Positions 44,401 through 57,773 of a DNA stretch of 64,000 nucleotides are shown here, piece after piece. The translations under genes and the position numbers were made by a program. The first letter of the stretch is position 1. Each line of letters opens with the position of its first letter. The notes below the pieces were generated by a model. The model was given only the letters and a program-made list of their open reading frames with translations, ran no database searches and was not told the DNA's origin. The DNA is from Sphagnum magellanicum (Eukaryota; Streptophyta; Sphagnopsida; Sphagnales; Sphagnaceae). The stretch covers positions 806,001 to 870,000 of the forward strand of contig CM038920.1 in NCBI GenBank assembly GCA_021904315.1. Direction: 5' to 3'.

Positions 44401-46234
44401 TTTTAAATATCCATAATCTTTCAACCCAACTAGGGCAGCCTTTAATTCATTTAAATCATTTAAAGTGAAAATCAATCCACAATTCATCTTTAGTTTTTGT
44501 AAAATTTGTCCTTGATTGGATTGACATGAAAATACCTAAAAATAGGGGATGAAATAATAAATAACAGACCAAACTAGGTTGTAATTGGGTATTATTTTGA
44601 AGATAACTTTACTATGTGAATGACACTTGAAACTTTATTGTACATTGAATATGTTTTTTTGCCAAATTCACCTTGCATTGAAAGTATTGAATCTATTTAA
44701 AGGTTCCACTAGTTTTCATGATTTTGTTTTGACCTACCATATAAGGTTAAACCATTGTGTGACAACTTGTTTGTTTTTATACCTTACATGTTTTTGTATT
44801 AAAAAACAAGCAAGGTTTGGTTGATTTTGGCTCCTAATTCATTTGTGGCTAACTCATCATGAATTTATTATTATTTTTAAATAGCCTTAATTACAAATGT
44901 CAAGTTATAATCTTTCTTTGCAATTGCATTGATAGTGATTTCACTATAACAAAAGGTGTCCCTATTCAATAAGTGTTTTCACTAATCCATTTGAACACAA
45001 ACTAGTGAATCCCTAGCATATTCACTGGTCCATTGAACAAGAACTAATGAATTGCATGCACATTTTGTAATAGAATTTGTCGTTATTATTTACATTGAAT
45101 GATCTACCTTTAAGTTCATCAAGTGGTATTAACAGTAAAAATTATTATCGATTTTTAATTTTCTAGCAAAATGTAAACCTAAGACATGTTCCTAAGTTCC
45201 CATGTGGGAGCTCAAGGATGTGACTAAAACATTGAACTTGTTTAAGTTGAATTCAAGGTGAAATCAATTTGCCAAATGAAGAAAGAAAGAAAATTAATGC
45301 AAATTGGAAACAAATTGGGAAAAAACACCACTTTCCTTCATATAATATATTATGTGGCAAGGACCACATCAAAGTGGCACAAATTCTTGTGACTCCCAAG
45401 TGGGAGTTTGAAATCATGAAATTGTTAATTAGTTATGAATCATGTGATTTTGGTGGCTCATAATTTCCTCATATAAACTTTCATTCAAAAACTTTCAAAA
45501 AAACAAATGTAGCCTTTGAGTATTATTTTCCACCGACATATCATACTCTTCAATTAAAATTGGTTTGACCTCACAAAACATTGAAATAATTATCAAAAGT
45601 CATTTTGGCAATTTAATTTTAGACCTTTTCATTGGCAATAACCCCCATTACAAATAATTGCTTCCTCAATGCAACCACACTAGAATATTCTACTTTTCAA
45701 AACATTTCCAATAGGAAAAAAAAGTTTCATTTGAACAAAATATGATTCTTCAAACCTTGTTATAAAAAATTCAAAATAACTAGGGCTCCAACTCCCAAAT
45801 TTGATAATCTAATTGAACATTTTAAAATTCACTTTCTTCAACTCTCCACTTGTGGGAGGTGCTTGAGTATGGGACACTTTTTCGACCCATTTCCTTTACA
45901 CACCCTAACTTTGGACATGAATTCAAGGCTAGGAATGTGCCATTGAAAATACATATCAAATTTGGATTTTAATGAATAGATTGAATGAATTTGGTGTTCA
46001 CATATTGAACCTCTTCTACTCTATTTTATTAAAATTGGTCATGCATAGAACTATCGTTGTCATATAATGAACTTTTGAGTGGGCATTACCTTTTACATAA
46101 CCCGCTCATTTCATAATTTCCCACCATATGAGTGGGGGGACCCACCATCAAGGTACCTTATGTGATGGCAACAAGGCATTACACTTTAAACATTGGTTTT
46201 ACCCTCGATTCATAAGGTGTAATACCTTACTATC
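44401..46234. other. AT-rich intergenic DNA, no gene seen
   Basis: Short frames only; nothing recognised. Confidence 0.45.
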
Positions 46235-46694
46235 TAATGGCTTGAATGACCTAGCACCCACCAATGCACCATCCAAAAAATGTTGTTCAATGATTTTTTG
46301 GATGGGATGAAATTCAACCTTACCTCAAATCAAGGCCTTTGGATGGAGAAGTGGTTTTTCTCCCCCATGCCCCTTGACCCCACTAGTTTTTTTTTTTTTG
46401 CTTTTCCCACACCTCGTAGACCCCTTTCCTACTTACCCCCTACCTCCCTCATTTTTTTTTCCTTTTGTCTACTTGCTTCCCCCTTCCCACTCACCATTTT
46501 CTCCCTCATTTTTTAATTTCTTCCTATTTCCATCTCTCTGTTTTCCATATTTTAATCCTTTTTTTTTTTTTTTTTTGGTTTTTTTGTTTTCTCCATTCTT
46601 ATTTTTGGATTTTGTCCTATTTTTAAAGTTTTTTTCTTTTAATTTTTTTAATAAAAAAATTCCCTTTTTCTTTTTCCATTTTGGTTGTTTTTCT

Positions 46695-46729
<35 letters not shown>

Positions 46730-48476
46730 CCTTTTTTTAATTAATCTTTATGTTTTTATGTTTATATGTGGTTTTTTTTTCATCCTATTTTGTTGGTTTT
46801 TTGTGTTTTTTTTTTGGCTAGCTTCTCCTTTATTTCTATCGTCCTTTTCAACTATAAACCCTAAATTGGACATCTAAACCCTACACTTTGTTCATGATGC
46901 ATTGTATTTAAAACTATAAGTGGTATTTTTTGTGTTATGGTTATTGAATTTGTTGGTGGTTATTAAATTGATTAGAATGGCACCTCACACAAGGCTGGAA
47001 AATATTCAACCTCCACCAACCATGGATGGGATAATTTTGGTGAAAATTTATAGACCTATGCATGGTGCAACAAATGAACCAATGGCATCTATGTTAAAAG
47101 ATCAAGTTCAATCAAATGTTGGTTCATGAAAAAAATTGTTCCAATCCAAACATTATAGATGAACAATTGTAATTAGTTGTACTATTTGTTCCTCCCCAAT
47201 GTGATCAATTTAACTATTTCTTTTTTGAACTTTCCCCTCTTCCCAATAAGGTTGGTGGGGTCTGTTTTCAAAAAAAATTGATGTAATACCTCAATTGTTT
47301 TGGATTTTAATTTTAATTTTGATAAAAATTACTTCATACACCCATTTTTTAACTATTAGTATGTAGGAAATATTTTCATTTGAACCCTCCCAACCTTGAT
47401 CATTGTGTGGAATATTTTCATCATGTTGAACATTGTTCTCATTTCAATACGAAGGATCTAGTGTACAATCCATACCTTCATTATTATTCACCCACAGTTT
47501 AATAATTTTGTATCATACCCTTATCATGTTGACCATAGTGTTAAACATCATAAATAATTATATGAACATAATATTTATAAATATAATCCACATTGTTTAA
47601 AGTACACCAATAAAATAAGCAAAACAAATTACTAGATCTAAACCTACTTGCTTAATTAAACTAAATGCAACATGCATTAAATGCATTAAAGTAGAGGCGA
47701 AGTTCCATATTCATTGGACATTTACATTAGATTTGTAGTTTCTTCATGATAATGAAAAACATCTTTTAAAAAAATTATGCAATACCCTAATGGGGGTATT
47801 TCATTTGATTTAGATTTTTATAACTTTGTGTGACACCTTCAAAACACCCTAAAACATAATTTTCAAACCAATGAACATCTATAATTTCCTTATTTGAGTT
47901 ATGATAAACAATTTAATCATGCTTTTAAATATTGCTTGAATGAACAAGCCCGAGCTCTATGCAATATCTTCATTTTATTTTATTTTTCATCATTTTCAGC
48001 AATTGCAGGGTCTATTGGGGTGATAATCATGTAGGTAGGTGCAACCAAGTAGGTGGGGCTTTGTAGGTACCTACTTAAAAGCCTAGTATGTAAGAAGGTC
48101 GAAAGGCATGTAGGTAAGTGTATGGGTGGGTAGGTAGGTAAATAGATTGATGGAGGTTAAGTAGGTGGGGATGAGACTATCACATTTTAAGTATATAGGG
48201 GAGTAGGTAGGTGGGAGAAAGGTGAATAGGTTGGTCGGGGTGAGTGTGATAGGTTGGTGAGAATAGGTGGTTGGGGGCAAAGTTTATAAACACAAAAAAA
48301 AATTGGATGGGGGGCACAAAGAGAAAAAAAGTTCCAAAACAAAAATTGAGATCATGGTTGAAAAAGGGAAAAAAAATAAATTCAAACTGCCAACCACCTT
48401 GGGAAGCACAATGAAAGAAAAAAAATCGCATTAGTGCACCAAGGTGCACTCATGGGTGTTAGTTCATTGTAGCCTT
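46235..48476. mobile_element. Candidate inverted-repeat-ended element, 2.2 kb
   Basis: The left end GAATGACCTAGCACCCACCAATGCACC (46241 on) faces, on the other strand at 48476-48440, CAATGAACTAACACCCATGAGTGCACC. These resemble the ends of the fold-back MITEs. I could not find a clean target duplication. The interior holds T-rich low-complexity DNA, a (TG)n tract and a GTAGG-rich stretch at 48030-48250. A frame at 46980-47129 (MAPHTRLENIQPPPTMD...) has no recognised function. Confidence 0.4.
46700..46728 (+). repeat. (TG)n microsatellite
   Basis: About 14 uninterrupted TG dinucleotides. Confidence 0.95.
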
Positions 48477-48479
48477 ACC

Positions 48480-49765
48480 ATGACATCGTAACCATACATT
48501 TGTACAAAATTTCCTTCCTCCAATCTCTTTTTGTGTTGTTTTCTTTTGTTTTCAAGCTTGGTTTTCCTATTGTCCATTCTTAATGGTTAGTTATTGATGT
48601 CAAAATTTGAAATATTTATAACTTTATCATATCCATTTTTCAATTAGTCATTTTTAATTTCAATTTTTTGATGTCAAGTAATTGATGATCATTGACAACA
48701 AAATGGAGCCACCTTTTCATATTTCCTATGAAATAAAAAATTTAAAACATATTTCTATATGTCTAACTAGTTAGTTTAAAATATGATGATTCTTTTTAAA
48801 ATTTAAAATAAATCTTAAAACCATTGATTCCAAATTATGAATTCTAAATTCTAAACTAGTCTTCTCCATTTTCATATATATGTGATGCACAAGGTGCATA
48901 AAGATCTAGGCCTAAACTTTAAAACATAAAGTTGATCAAATGAACCAAGATTTTTGCATTTAAACATAAAGAGGAATGAAGCTTTATTTATTTCATACTT
49001 TCTTTCAATAAGGTGATGTTTCATTCATGGTGTGAACTATAAACTAACCTTGGGTAGAAAAAGAAAAAACTAGTGGGTAAGGGTAGGGTAAATGGACCCT
49101 TATCATCAATTATAAAAAAAAATCAAAAACATGGTTCTAACCCTTGACTACCACAAGACCTCTACCATTTCGGCAATTTGTTGCCAAACAATTAATTAAA
49201 TTTTAAATATTAACTTTGGCACTTGGTTTTCTAATTCTACAATTTTTGGCACTAATGATTATATCAAAAAATAAACACATGATTTCTAGTGTTATGGAGT
49301 AGTCTAACATGTCTAGACTAACTAAGATTTAAGTGTCCTTCCTAAAATGTTTGCGGTTTAAGCTTGGCAATGAAAATAAAATTTTGGCATAAAAATAAAT
49401 ATTTTTTCAAAAGTTCAGCAAAATTGAATTTGTTTTTTATTTATGCTGAAATGGTAAAAGTACTACATTAATGATTCTAAAAGTCATGAAACAAGAAATG
49501 ACATCCAACTAGTGTTTTAGAAAATCAAATAACTAGGTCAAAAACCTACCTTAAACCATAATTTGTTTGCTAGTTTTTTTAATGCAAATTGTTAATTCTT
49601 TGAAATTTTCAATAACACGGAATTGGATTGGATGTTCTTTTGATTGTGAATTCTCTTAAAAAATTGGAACTAAAGGTTTTGTCTTTTAAATTTCTTTCAG
49701 AAACATTGAATTTGAGGTTTGTATTTTTGAAATTTTTCACACAAAAAAAGAACTTAAGAAAATTG
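48480..49765. other. AT-rich intergenic DNA, no gene seen
   Basis: No gene or repeat shared within the window was recognised. Confidence 0.45.
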
Positions 49766-49770
49766 TATTA

Positions 49771-52390
49771 GTGAAAATTCTCAAAAAAATGGAATTAAAT
49801 TTACACAAAGATTCAAAAAATTATTATAGAAAAATGTTGTTATTAATGAGGCCTTTTAAAACATCTGATTATTTGAAAAATGATGAAGATTCATGGAAAA
49901 TTGCTTACATGAAAGCGAAAGATAATATTGAAATGATTCAAAAAAAAAATATTTAAATTTAATAATATTAATAAAAATGATGATGAATGGAATAATTCAA
50001 AATCAAAAATGATAAAATATGCTAATTTGTATGAAACAAATGGATGGGAATATCTTTTATCAAAAGAAAATTTTATGGTTGATCCAAACAATCCAAACAA
50101 AAAAGAATTGTTTATTAACACTAAAGAAGTAGAACCATATGATTTATCATATGAAAATAAAAATAAATCTAACTATACATTTGAAAGAAATAAATTATTA
50201 TCTCGTGATATTTCACAACAAATAGATGAATGTATACCATATGAACATTTTTCTTTGCATACGAAACAACTCAATGAAGAACAACGATTATTAGTTTACG
50301 ACATCTTATATAAGAAAAATAAATATCCAACAAAAACATTGCATTTTTTTTTATAGGTGGAGTAAATACTAAAAAAACTTTTACACTTATGTGTATTATA
50401 CAAAATATGTTTCGATATTATATTAGAGAAACTATAGATGTTAATCTCTTAAAAACAAAAATTATGAAACTTGCATATACAAGGAAAACAACATTTAATA
50501 TTAATGGTAGTACAATCACATTCTAGACTTGCAATTCCTTTAAACAAAAAAATATGAATTAAAAGGACTAAATGATGGAAAATTTTGATAGTTTAATAAA
50601 AATTTATGATCAATTAAGTTTAATAGTGATAGATGAAATATCTTTAGTTGGGAATAAAATGTTAAGTTTTATTGATCGTAGACTACAAATCATAAAACAA
50701 AATGATAATGACTTTACGGGTGGTTTAGATGTAATTATGACAAACAATTTTTATCAAATGCCTCTTGTTAGAGATTCATGGATTGTTAAATCTAATGCTC
50801 ATGGGTTTGATGTTTTGGGAACAAATTTTTTGGCATGAATATGTGAAATGTTATGAATTAAACCAAGTAACGCAACCAAAAAATAAATTTTTTATAAATA
50901 TTCTAAATAAATTTAGAACAACATCTCAAACATTTGAAGATATAAAAATTATCAACAATATATATGTAAAGCCTCCACCAAAAGATAATACATTACCATA
51001 TTTATTTTATACAAATGCCAAAACTATTGCACATAAAAAAAAAAAAAATTGAAATTACTAATCGTGAAACATTTTTATTTGTAGCACGAGATATGCATTT
51101 AGATATACGTCCTCCTCATTTTAAATTATAACAATTCCGAATGAAATAGTTGGACTTCATCATGAAATGCAAATTTTAAAAAACATGTTATTAGACCTTC
51201 ATTCAAGTAATTATTGAACATCAGATGTCCTTGTAAATGGTGTAGATGGAATAGTCAAAGATTATAAATATACTTTTTCAACTCCATTATTATGGATAAA
51301 AAGATTTTAATGTTCAAATTGGATTTAATACAATAATAAAATATTCACACATGTATGACAAAATTCCTAGCCTTAATAAAAGTTGGACACCAATTAAACA
51401 TAAAAATGTTCAAATATAAATAGGTAATAATCCTTCACACATTATCACAAGAATCCAATCCCCTATTCAATTAGTTGTAGCACACACTATACATTGTGCT
51501 CGAGGTTTAACTTTAGATTATTTAGCCTTTTATCCAATAAACTTGTCAAAACATGGCTGAACTTATACAACATTATCTAAAATATGTATATATATATTTG
51601 CTTTCTCCATTGTCTAACACAAATTTTCAAATAGATTCGATGGTTGAAAAAGAAATGATATGACTTAGAACATATGGCAAATATGAATTAACAATTAATT
51701 GTCTAAATAATTATCAGAAAGAGTTTGTAGTGATTCAATCATTAAATACATGTTCTTTAAATTTTCATTTCAAAGATATTTTAGCAGACCATAATTTACT
51801 AGCATCACACTTTCTTTGTTTTAATGAAACAAAAATACGAAATATTGATCAAAATGAAGAAATTAAGCAAGTGCCATTGGATAAATTTGACATTTTATTT
51901 TCTTATGATGAACATGGAACAATGGTTCTTTATGATAATGTTGCTTTTTTATTAGAAACAACTAATATAACAAATAACAGTTCTGAATTTATAATTATTC
52001 TTTTCAATAAAAATACATGTGAAGCAATCAATATAATTGTCATTTATAAACCACCAAGAATGCAAATATATTTTTTCCTTTCAATTTAAAAAAATGTTAA
52101 TTAATATACCATTGAATTGTCCTACAATTATAATAGGAGATTTTAATGTAAACATGTTGTTAAAAACATCAAAATCAACAATGTTAAAAAAATTTATGAA
52201 TAAATACAAATTTGAAATTATTATTTTTGAATGTACTACTATTTATAACACACAATTAGATCATATATGGACAAATGCACTAATAAAAAAATGTTTTTCT
52301 AGTATAACATAAGCATATTGGATAAATCACAAACCTATATATTTTACATTTAAATTACCTAATATCTTTTGCAATTTCATAATATGAAAA
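49771..52390 (+). pseudogene. Helentron-type Helitron fragment: PIF1-like helicase plus endonuclease domain
   Basis: Pieces of one long protein in shifting frames. 49771-50353: helicase lead-in (YYRKMLLLMRPFKTSDYL, later LNEEQRLLVYDIL). 50356-50381: degraded Walker A (GGVNTKKTFTL; a PIF1-type helicase has GxxGxGKT). 50632: Walker B (LIVIDEISLVG). About 50733: GGLDVIMTNNFYQMPLVRD. About 50852: CYELNQV. 51477-51530: AHTIHCARGLTLDYLAF, the late helicase motif. From 51730 an endonuclease/exonuclease/phosphatase-type domain follows: LNTCSLNFHF, LCFNETKI, IIIGDFNVNM (52134), LDHIWTN (52256), HKPIYFTF (52328). A helicase followed by this endonuclease fold is the hallmark of Helentron/Helitron2 proteins. 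The Rep nuclease half was not found upstream. Stops and frameshifts make it inactive. Base composition is extremely AT-rich, even compared with its neighbours. Confidence 0.82.
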
Positions 52391-53630
52391 ATTGCTAAAT
52401 TTTAACATATGTTAATAAATGTTTATTGGATTGTATTTAAAATTTTGATTCAAGAAACTTAAACCTTACATAATACAATTTAATATTCTTTATTTTTTTT
52501 GAGCTAGATACAAATGAATTCAACTAAAATATTAACTAGATTTCATTTTTCACATTGTTTTCTGATTTATTGATATAGCATATATATATATAATAGAGAA
52601 TCAATTTACACTTTTTTTTCTAAACTTGTTTTTGTTATTTTTTCTTTTAATGAATAGAATTATTCCTTTAAAATTAACTTGAAAAATTCAAACATGATTT
52701 TAAAAATGAAAATCCATTAATGAGATGAAAAATATTTCAAATATATAAATCATGTTAGAAGAAAAAGATGCAAATCACTACATATAGATAATTTTCTTTG
52801 ATGCAAGTTTTATGGGACAATGGCAATGATTTTTTCTGTGAGAAAAAATTGCCATTTTGTTCTATAAAAAAGGTTCCAATGACAGGATTAGTGCAAAATT
52901 TGGAAAATTTTCCAGAAAAATCACGACATTTCAAGAGAATTTTAAAATCACTAGAAAAATTGTAAAAAAATTAGCACACTAGTGTGACAAATTAAAGATT
53001 AAAACTCTTGTTATGGCAGTTGCACCCCCTTAACAAAATCTAGCATTAGTTCACCATAAGGAAAAGTTGTTACTTACATATGTACATATCCATCCAAATA
53101 TTTATTTACCTACCTACATGTTCATACTTATTTCTTTACGTATTTACCTACGATGTACAATACATCATGGGTACATGAAAAACATACATACACACATACA
53201 TACATATCATCTACCAATATACATACATAGGCAAGGCCTATGTGTTGTGACACCTTGTTTCTTTTGTTTTGTACTGATGAGATCCATGGAACTCCAATGA
53301 TTCAGATCACGTTCTTGGTCTCTTTGGAAAGCTCAGGAGGAGAAGGGGTGCATTGGCTTAGTTTCATGGCGTTTGGACTTGTGGTGTAAAAGTCCTTGAA
53401 TATTGAATGATTTCTTCAATGAAAATTAAATTAAGTTGTAACTGAAATTTTTGGAGGAATTGGAATGTGCCTTTGGTGTTGTTGGAAAGATCTTAATGAG
53501 CAGGATTTAATGGAATTTATTTGGTGAGATTTGGAGTGTGGGAGATATTGATTTAAAAGTGATTTCTGCTGCTAAAATTTTAAATAAATTCTAAACAACC
53601 AGGTTTTGAAAGGAAAAATCAGTTGAGGAC
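52391..53630. other. AT-rich intergenic DNA with TACA-rich microsatellite
   Basis: 53070-53230 is built from ACATACAT/CTACCTAC words. The remainder shows no gene. Confidence 0.5.
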
Positions 53631-53639
53631 ATGGTAACA

Positions 53640-53882
53640 CTTGGGCCAATGACACAGGCCACACTAAAGTCTTCGAAAATACACACTTGCAAACATATGC
53701 AAATGTGGATGCATATGCCATTCTGTGGAAAGTCTGGTCATTGCATTCTATTTATACCACTCCCATTTGTTCAAATCACACATGATTGTTCACACACTAA
53801 TCACACATTTAATTGAAGGGACATGCATTTTGCCATCATAATGGCATTGTCTACAATTGAATCCCAATTGTACAATGCTGAT
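53640..53882 (+). repeat. Partial copy of the ankyrin/PGG 3' flank
   Basis: AAAATACACACTTGC, TGTGGAAAGTCTGGTCATTG, AAGGGACATGCATTTT and CCCAATTGTACAATGCT match 28775-28950. The gene itself is absent upstream, so only the flank was copied with family B. Confidence 0.7.
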
Positions 53883-53892
53883 GAATCAGGCC

Positions 53893-54264
53893 AGCCGCAG
53901 TGAATAAGCACCGACCAGTGCACCATCCACTGGATGCCCATAAGTACTCAGTAGTTGTAGATGAACCTCAACTGAGTTAACATTTGGTTTCACCTTGGTA
54001 ACCAATTCTGTAGGAAATAGGTCTCAGATATAGGTAGGAAAATAGGTAACTACTAGGTAAGTAGATGGTTTATACATAGGTAAAGGTTGTTTTTACTACC
54101 TACCTACTAACAACAGACTTGTGGCTTGTTAGTAGGTAGGTAATTAAGAAAAAGCACAGAGCTAACCACCATGGTTAGCTAGGGAACTGGAACCCAACAG
54201 AAAACTGTTTCCTGACCACTCACCATCCATCCTTCGTCAGCTGGTGGGTGCCGGTTCACTGTGG
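53893..54264 (+). mobile_element. Fold-back MITE, copy in family B copy 6
   Basis: It runs from AGCCGCAGTGAATAAGCACC to GGTGCCGGTTCACTGTGG and is flanked by GAATCAGGCC (53883-53892) and CAATCAGGTC (54266-54275), diverged forms of the exact duplication at 28951/29330. It therefore descends from the same insertion. Confidence 0.78.
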
Positions 54265-54275
54265 CCAATCAGGTC

Positions 54276-55284
54276 AAAAATCAACTTACTTAGGAATGAT
54301 TTCAAGCCTTGTACAACAGGAGATTTTTGCCAGGCATCAAAGTGACCAGTGGCTTGGTCACTTTGGGCACTTACCACAATTTGTCACCAATTGGGGTTGG
54401 ATCATCACAAATTAGATCTCAAGGAACATGATCGACATTCCTAGGATATATAGTAGCCAACATTTTCTCACACATTGGCTTAAATGAGGTGCAAAAGGCT
54501 TCATTTTCTCTGGAACATGATGTCCAGCCTAATTCTTACAAGAAAATTATCACTAATAAGAAAGGAAAACTCAAGGATTTTCAGTTTGAGGACTCCAGGT
54601 TTGAGTTTTGGATTGCAGACAGATCACAATTTGGCTGAAACTGTGATCCATACCTTCCCAGCACAAAAAAATTGGTTCAGCATTGCTCGATGGTTTTTTT
54701 TGCAATTCACTTATAAATGTCTCTGTACATTTTGGTCTGGTATATTGCTATAATTCACAGATTTAGAATTGGGGTTCTATGACACAAAGTGGATCAACTT
54801 GGGTGAGCTTCATGTTAAGTCCACAGGGCCCCAAAGACTGGATAAACAACCAATCTGTTATAACAAGCATTTTCTTCCCTCCTGAATGGCTTCCCAAATT
54901 AAGTGAGACTAGAACCCGATTTATGAATGCAACATGTTTCTTTAACACCCATTGGCTGAGAGAATTTGACCATACTGAGGAGTCTCAAAGAAAAACATAT
55001 TTGACCAGGACTACCTCAAAAATTTAGCTGATGAATTTTACCAGTTCTCAATTAGCTTCTTTTGTTGCATGCATATGTGCACAATAGGGATACCAAAATA
55101 CACCAACTGAGTGATAAAATAATGCAAATTGTTGGTGGCATATGTTGTAGCTGCTTGAAGATGTTGATGGAGACAGTTATCATATATTGGTATTGGCATC
55201 AACCACACATGAAACTACTCTACCTCCTGCAAGAAAGTGCTGTCAGATGGTCTCAGAGATAGCTGCTGGAAGCCAGCAATTCCC
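54276..55284 (+). repeat. Family B, copy 6
   Basis: Same landmark order as 1-945, from TTTCAAGCCTTGTACAACAG (54300) through GCAGACAGATCACAATTTGG to GGGATACCAAAATACACCAA and AAGATGTTGATGGAGACAG. It lacks the hAT-like insert found in copy 5. Confidence 0.78.
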
Positions 55285-55440
55285 CGCTACACTGAACCAG
55301 CACCCACCAGGGCACCTTAAAAGATGGATGGTAAGTGGTCACGAAACAGTTTTCTGTTGGGTTCCAGTTCCCTAGTTAACCATGGTGGTTAGCTCAGTCC
55401 TTTTTTCTACTACCTATCTACTAACAACCCACTTGTTGTC
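55285..55440 (-). mobile_element. Fold-back MITE, half copy
   Basis: GCTACACTGAACCAGCACCC to TACTAACAACCCACTTGTTGT is the reverse-oriented first half of the MITE, broken near 55440. Together with 53893-54264 it gives family B copy 6 inverted MITE arms at both ends. Confidence 0.65.
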
Positions 55441-57212
55441 TTTTGCACTTCAGTTTGGTGAGAACGTGATTTGTGGAGCTAATGAGCACGATGTTGCAAA
55501 TTAAGAAGAATGGAAATTTGGGGAGTGCTTGGTTGTTTTCTTGTTTGTTTGTGTGTGTGGTCGTAGTGAATTTGATCATGGAGTTGGGTGACAGCACACA
55601 AAGATAAATAGGAGTTCTTTTGCAAGTTAAGTATCACTCTTAGATGGCTGCAATTGTTAGTATGTCTAGGATGTTCAAATTATCTTTGTTGTGTTGATGT
55701 GAGGGAGGAATGCCCAAGTTGATGTTCTGTAGAGATGGTTCACTTTTGTCTTGTAGAACTTCCATTGTGCATCAAAAAGAGTGAACTAATGTCTACATTG
55801 TTTTGTGTCTTTAGTTGCATTCCAATGGAGAAAATGATAGGTTCAAGGGGGTCAAGTAGCTAACCTAGGTGTTGTTTTTTGGCCATGTTTGGTATTCATG
55901 GTCAGTCATGTACATTGTTTCAAATAAAGGGATGACCAAGTACCTGAGAGATTGGGAGCTCTAAGTTGGGTACTTATTATGAGGGAAGGGAATTATGTGC
56001 TTCTAAGGATAAATTGTAAATTGTTGAGGGGTTGGGTTCTAAGGTTTGTTGATGTCATTCCGGGTTGTGGTGCTAGTGATTGTTTTTGTTTCAATTTGGG
56101 ACTTGGGGAGAATTTTTCTAAATTGGATAATCCATGAGGCAAAAAAAATTGTTATATCTATCACACAATTATCACTTATATATATATGTATTATGAAAAG
56201 AATTCTAGATATAAAAAAAATTAACTATTATCTTTAGAATCATACCTAGCTTAGCTTTTTTTTGGATACCTTCTTCAATTTCTCATCCTTGCCTTGCTAT
56301 TATCCATAAAGTTCAAAACGTAAATTAAATATAGTATGAAATTGTTGAATTTTACTATGATTTGCATTTAATGCAACTATGTTGGCAACCATCCTTTGGT
56401 TGTCTATTTCAAAATCTATGTTGGAAACCATTACATTGGAAACCACATCTAGGATTAAACTTTTTTTTTCCCTTTTGAAAGTCCAAAAAATAGTTTGATC
56501 CTGACTATGGCACCTAATACAAATTAATTAAAAAATTTAATGTTCACCTACCCTTTTCAATTTGTTTTGGACACCTAATAAGCAATTCCATCCCTTGTTT
56601 GGGGTACTTTATGAGGGCGAAAACATGATAAAATAAATCAAAAACTTATTTTGTAACATAAATGAAAAATGACCATCAAGTAGGCCTTGTTATATAGAAT
56701 TTTTAAATATTATTTACTTTAAAGCTTAATTATATGATTTTTAAAACTTTGCTACAACTATATTTAAAAACCACATGTTTAAAATAAATTTGTATATATT
56801 CATCAAAATGCAAGCAAATTTACAACTTGCATAGATTAAAATTCAAGCACAAGTACTTTAAATATTTTATTTTTAAGTCAATGACATGCAAAATATACTA
56901 GTGAACTTTGAATTTTTTCATAGTAAAATCAAAATATATTAAACATCTAATGTAAAATAAGAATGAATACAATATTAACCTATTAGTTTCATTATACTTG
57001 TTACCTACTTTTATTGTAGTAATTTTTTTCAAATTTTATATTCGAGTCATCAAAATTCAATGGAAGCATGTAAGCTTTCATAATGATTTTTTAAAAATAA
57101 ATTGAACCTACTTTCTTATGTTTATATTTAAAATTTGGATTTGGGTGGACATATTTCTTGTCCACTTTACCATCTTGGACCATTGAATAATTTTACTAAA
57201 TTGTGAAATTTG
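55441..57212. other. Intergenic, no gene seen
   Basis: 55441-56110 is less AT-rich but its frames are short and unrecognised; the rest is AT-rich. Confidence 0.4.
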
Positions 57213-57430
57213 GACATATTCACCCTCAGTGAACCAACACCCATGTTGGTACCATAATACAAATCCCAAATTCCATTTAATTATTTTTTAAATATTACAA
57301 ATGTCCCATGGTTAGATTAAATTAAAGTTTATAATTTCAAATCTAACATTTTTTGGGTTTAGCTTGGAGGCTTTGTTTAAGAAAATGAAGTTATCAAAGT
57401 GGGTGCTAGTTCATCCCAATTGACATATAC
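57213..57430. mobile_element. Small MITE, 200 bp, with 9-bp target duplication
   Basis: GACATATTC (57213-57221) and GACATATAC (57422-57430) flank an element beginning ACCCTCAGTGAACCAACACCC and ending, read from the other strand, AATTGGGATGAACTAGCACCC. The ends resemble those of the fold-back MITEs. A truncated relative (GGTGAACTAACACCCATGTTGG) lies at 58187-58290. Confidence 0.6.
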
Positions 57431-57740
57431 AATATTCAAGTTAGAATTAGAGAAAAACGCAAAATATTGAAGGAAACACAGCCCCTTGGAGGAGTTGATG
57501 ACATTTGCAAATCTTGAATTCTACTCACAACATACTACCCAATTGGGAACTAAGCCTAAAGGAGAAAAGATGAAAAAAGATATTTGCCTTGCCTTGAACA
57601 AAGCAACACCCACATTGGTACCATGGCAAGAACCATTATTTGACAATTTGTTTTTTCCAATATTTATCAAGTAAGTTATCAAATAACTAATTAATAATCA
57701 AATGTTATCTTGTCGATTATTACCCAATTATAAAATTTTA

Positions 57741-57741
<1 letters not shown>

Positions 57742-57773
<32 letters not shown>
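57742..57773. repeat. (ATA)n/(ATT)n palindromic microsatellite
   Basis: AATAATAATAATAATA followed directly by TTATTATTATTATTATTA forms a perfect AT hairpin. Confidence 0.85.

Noticed and set aside
46374..46877. 167-codon frame, almost all Phe, Leu and Ser
   Set aside because: It is a translation of T-rich low-complexity DNA and a (TG)n tract, with no domain.
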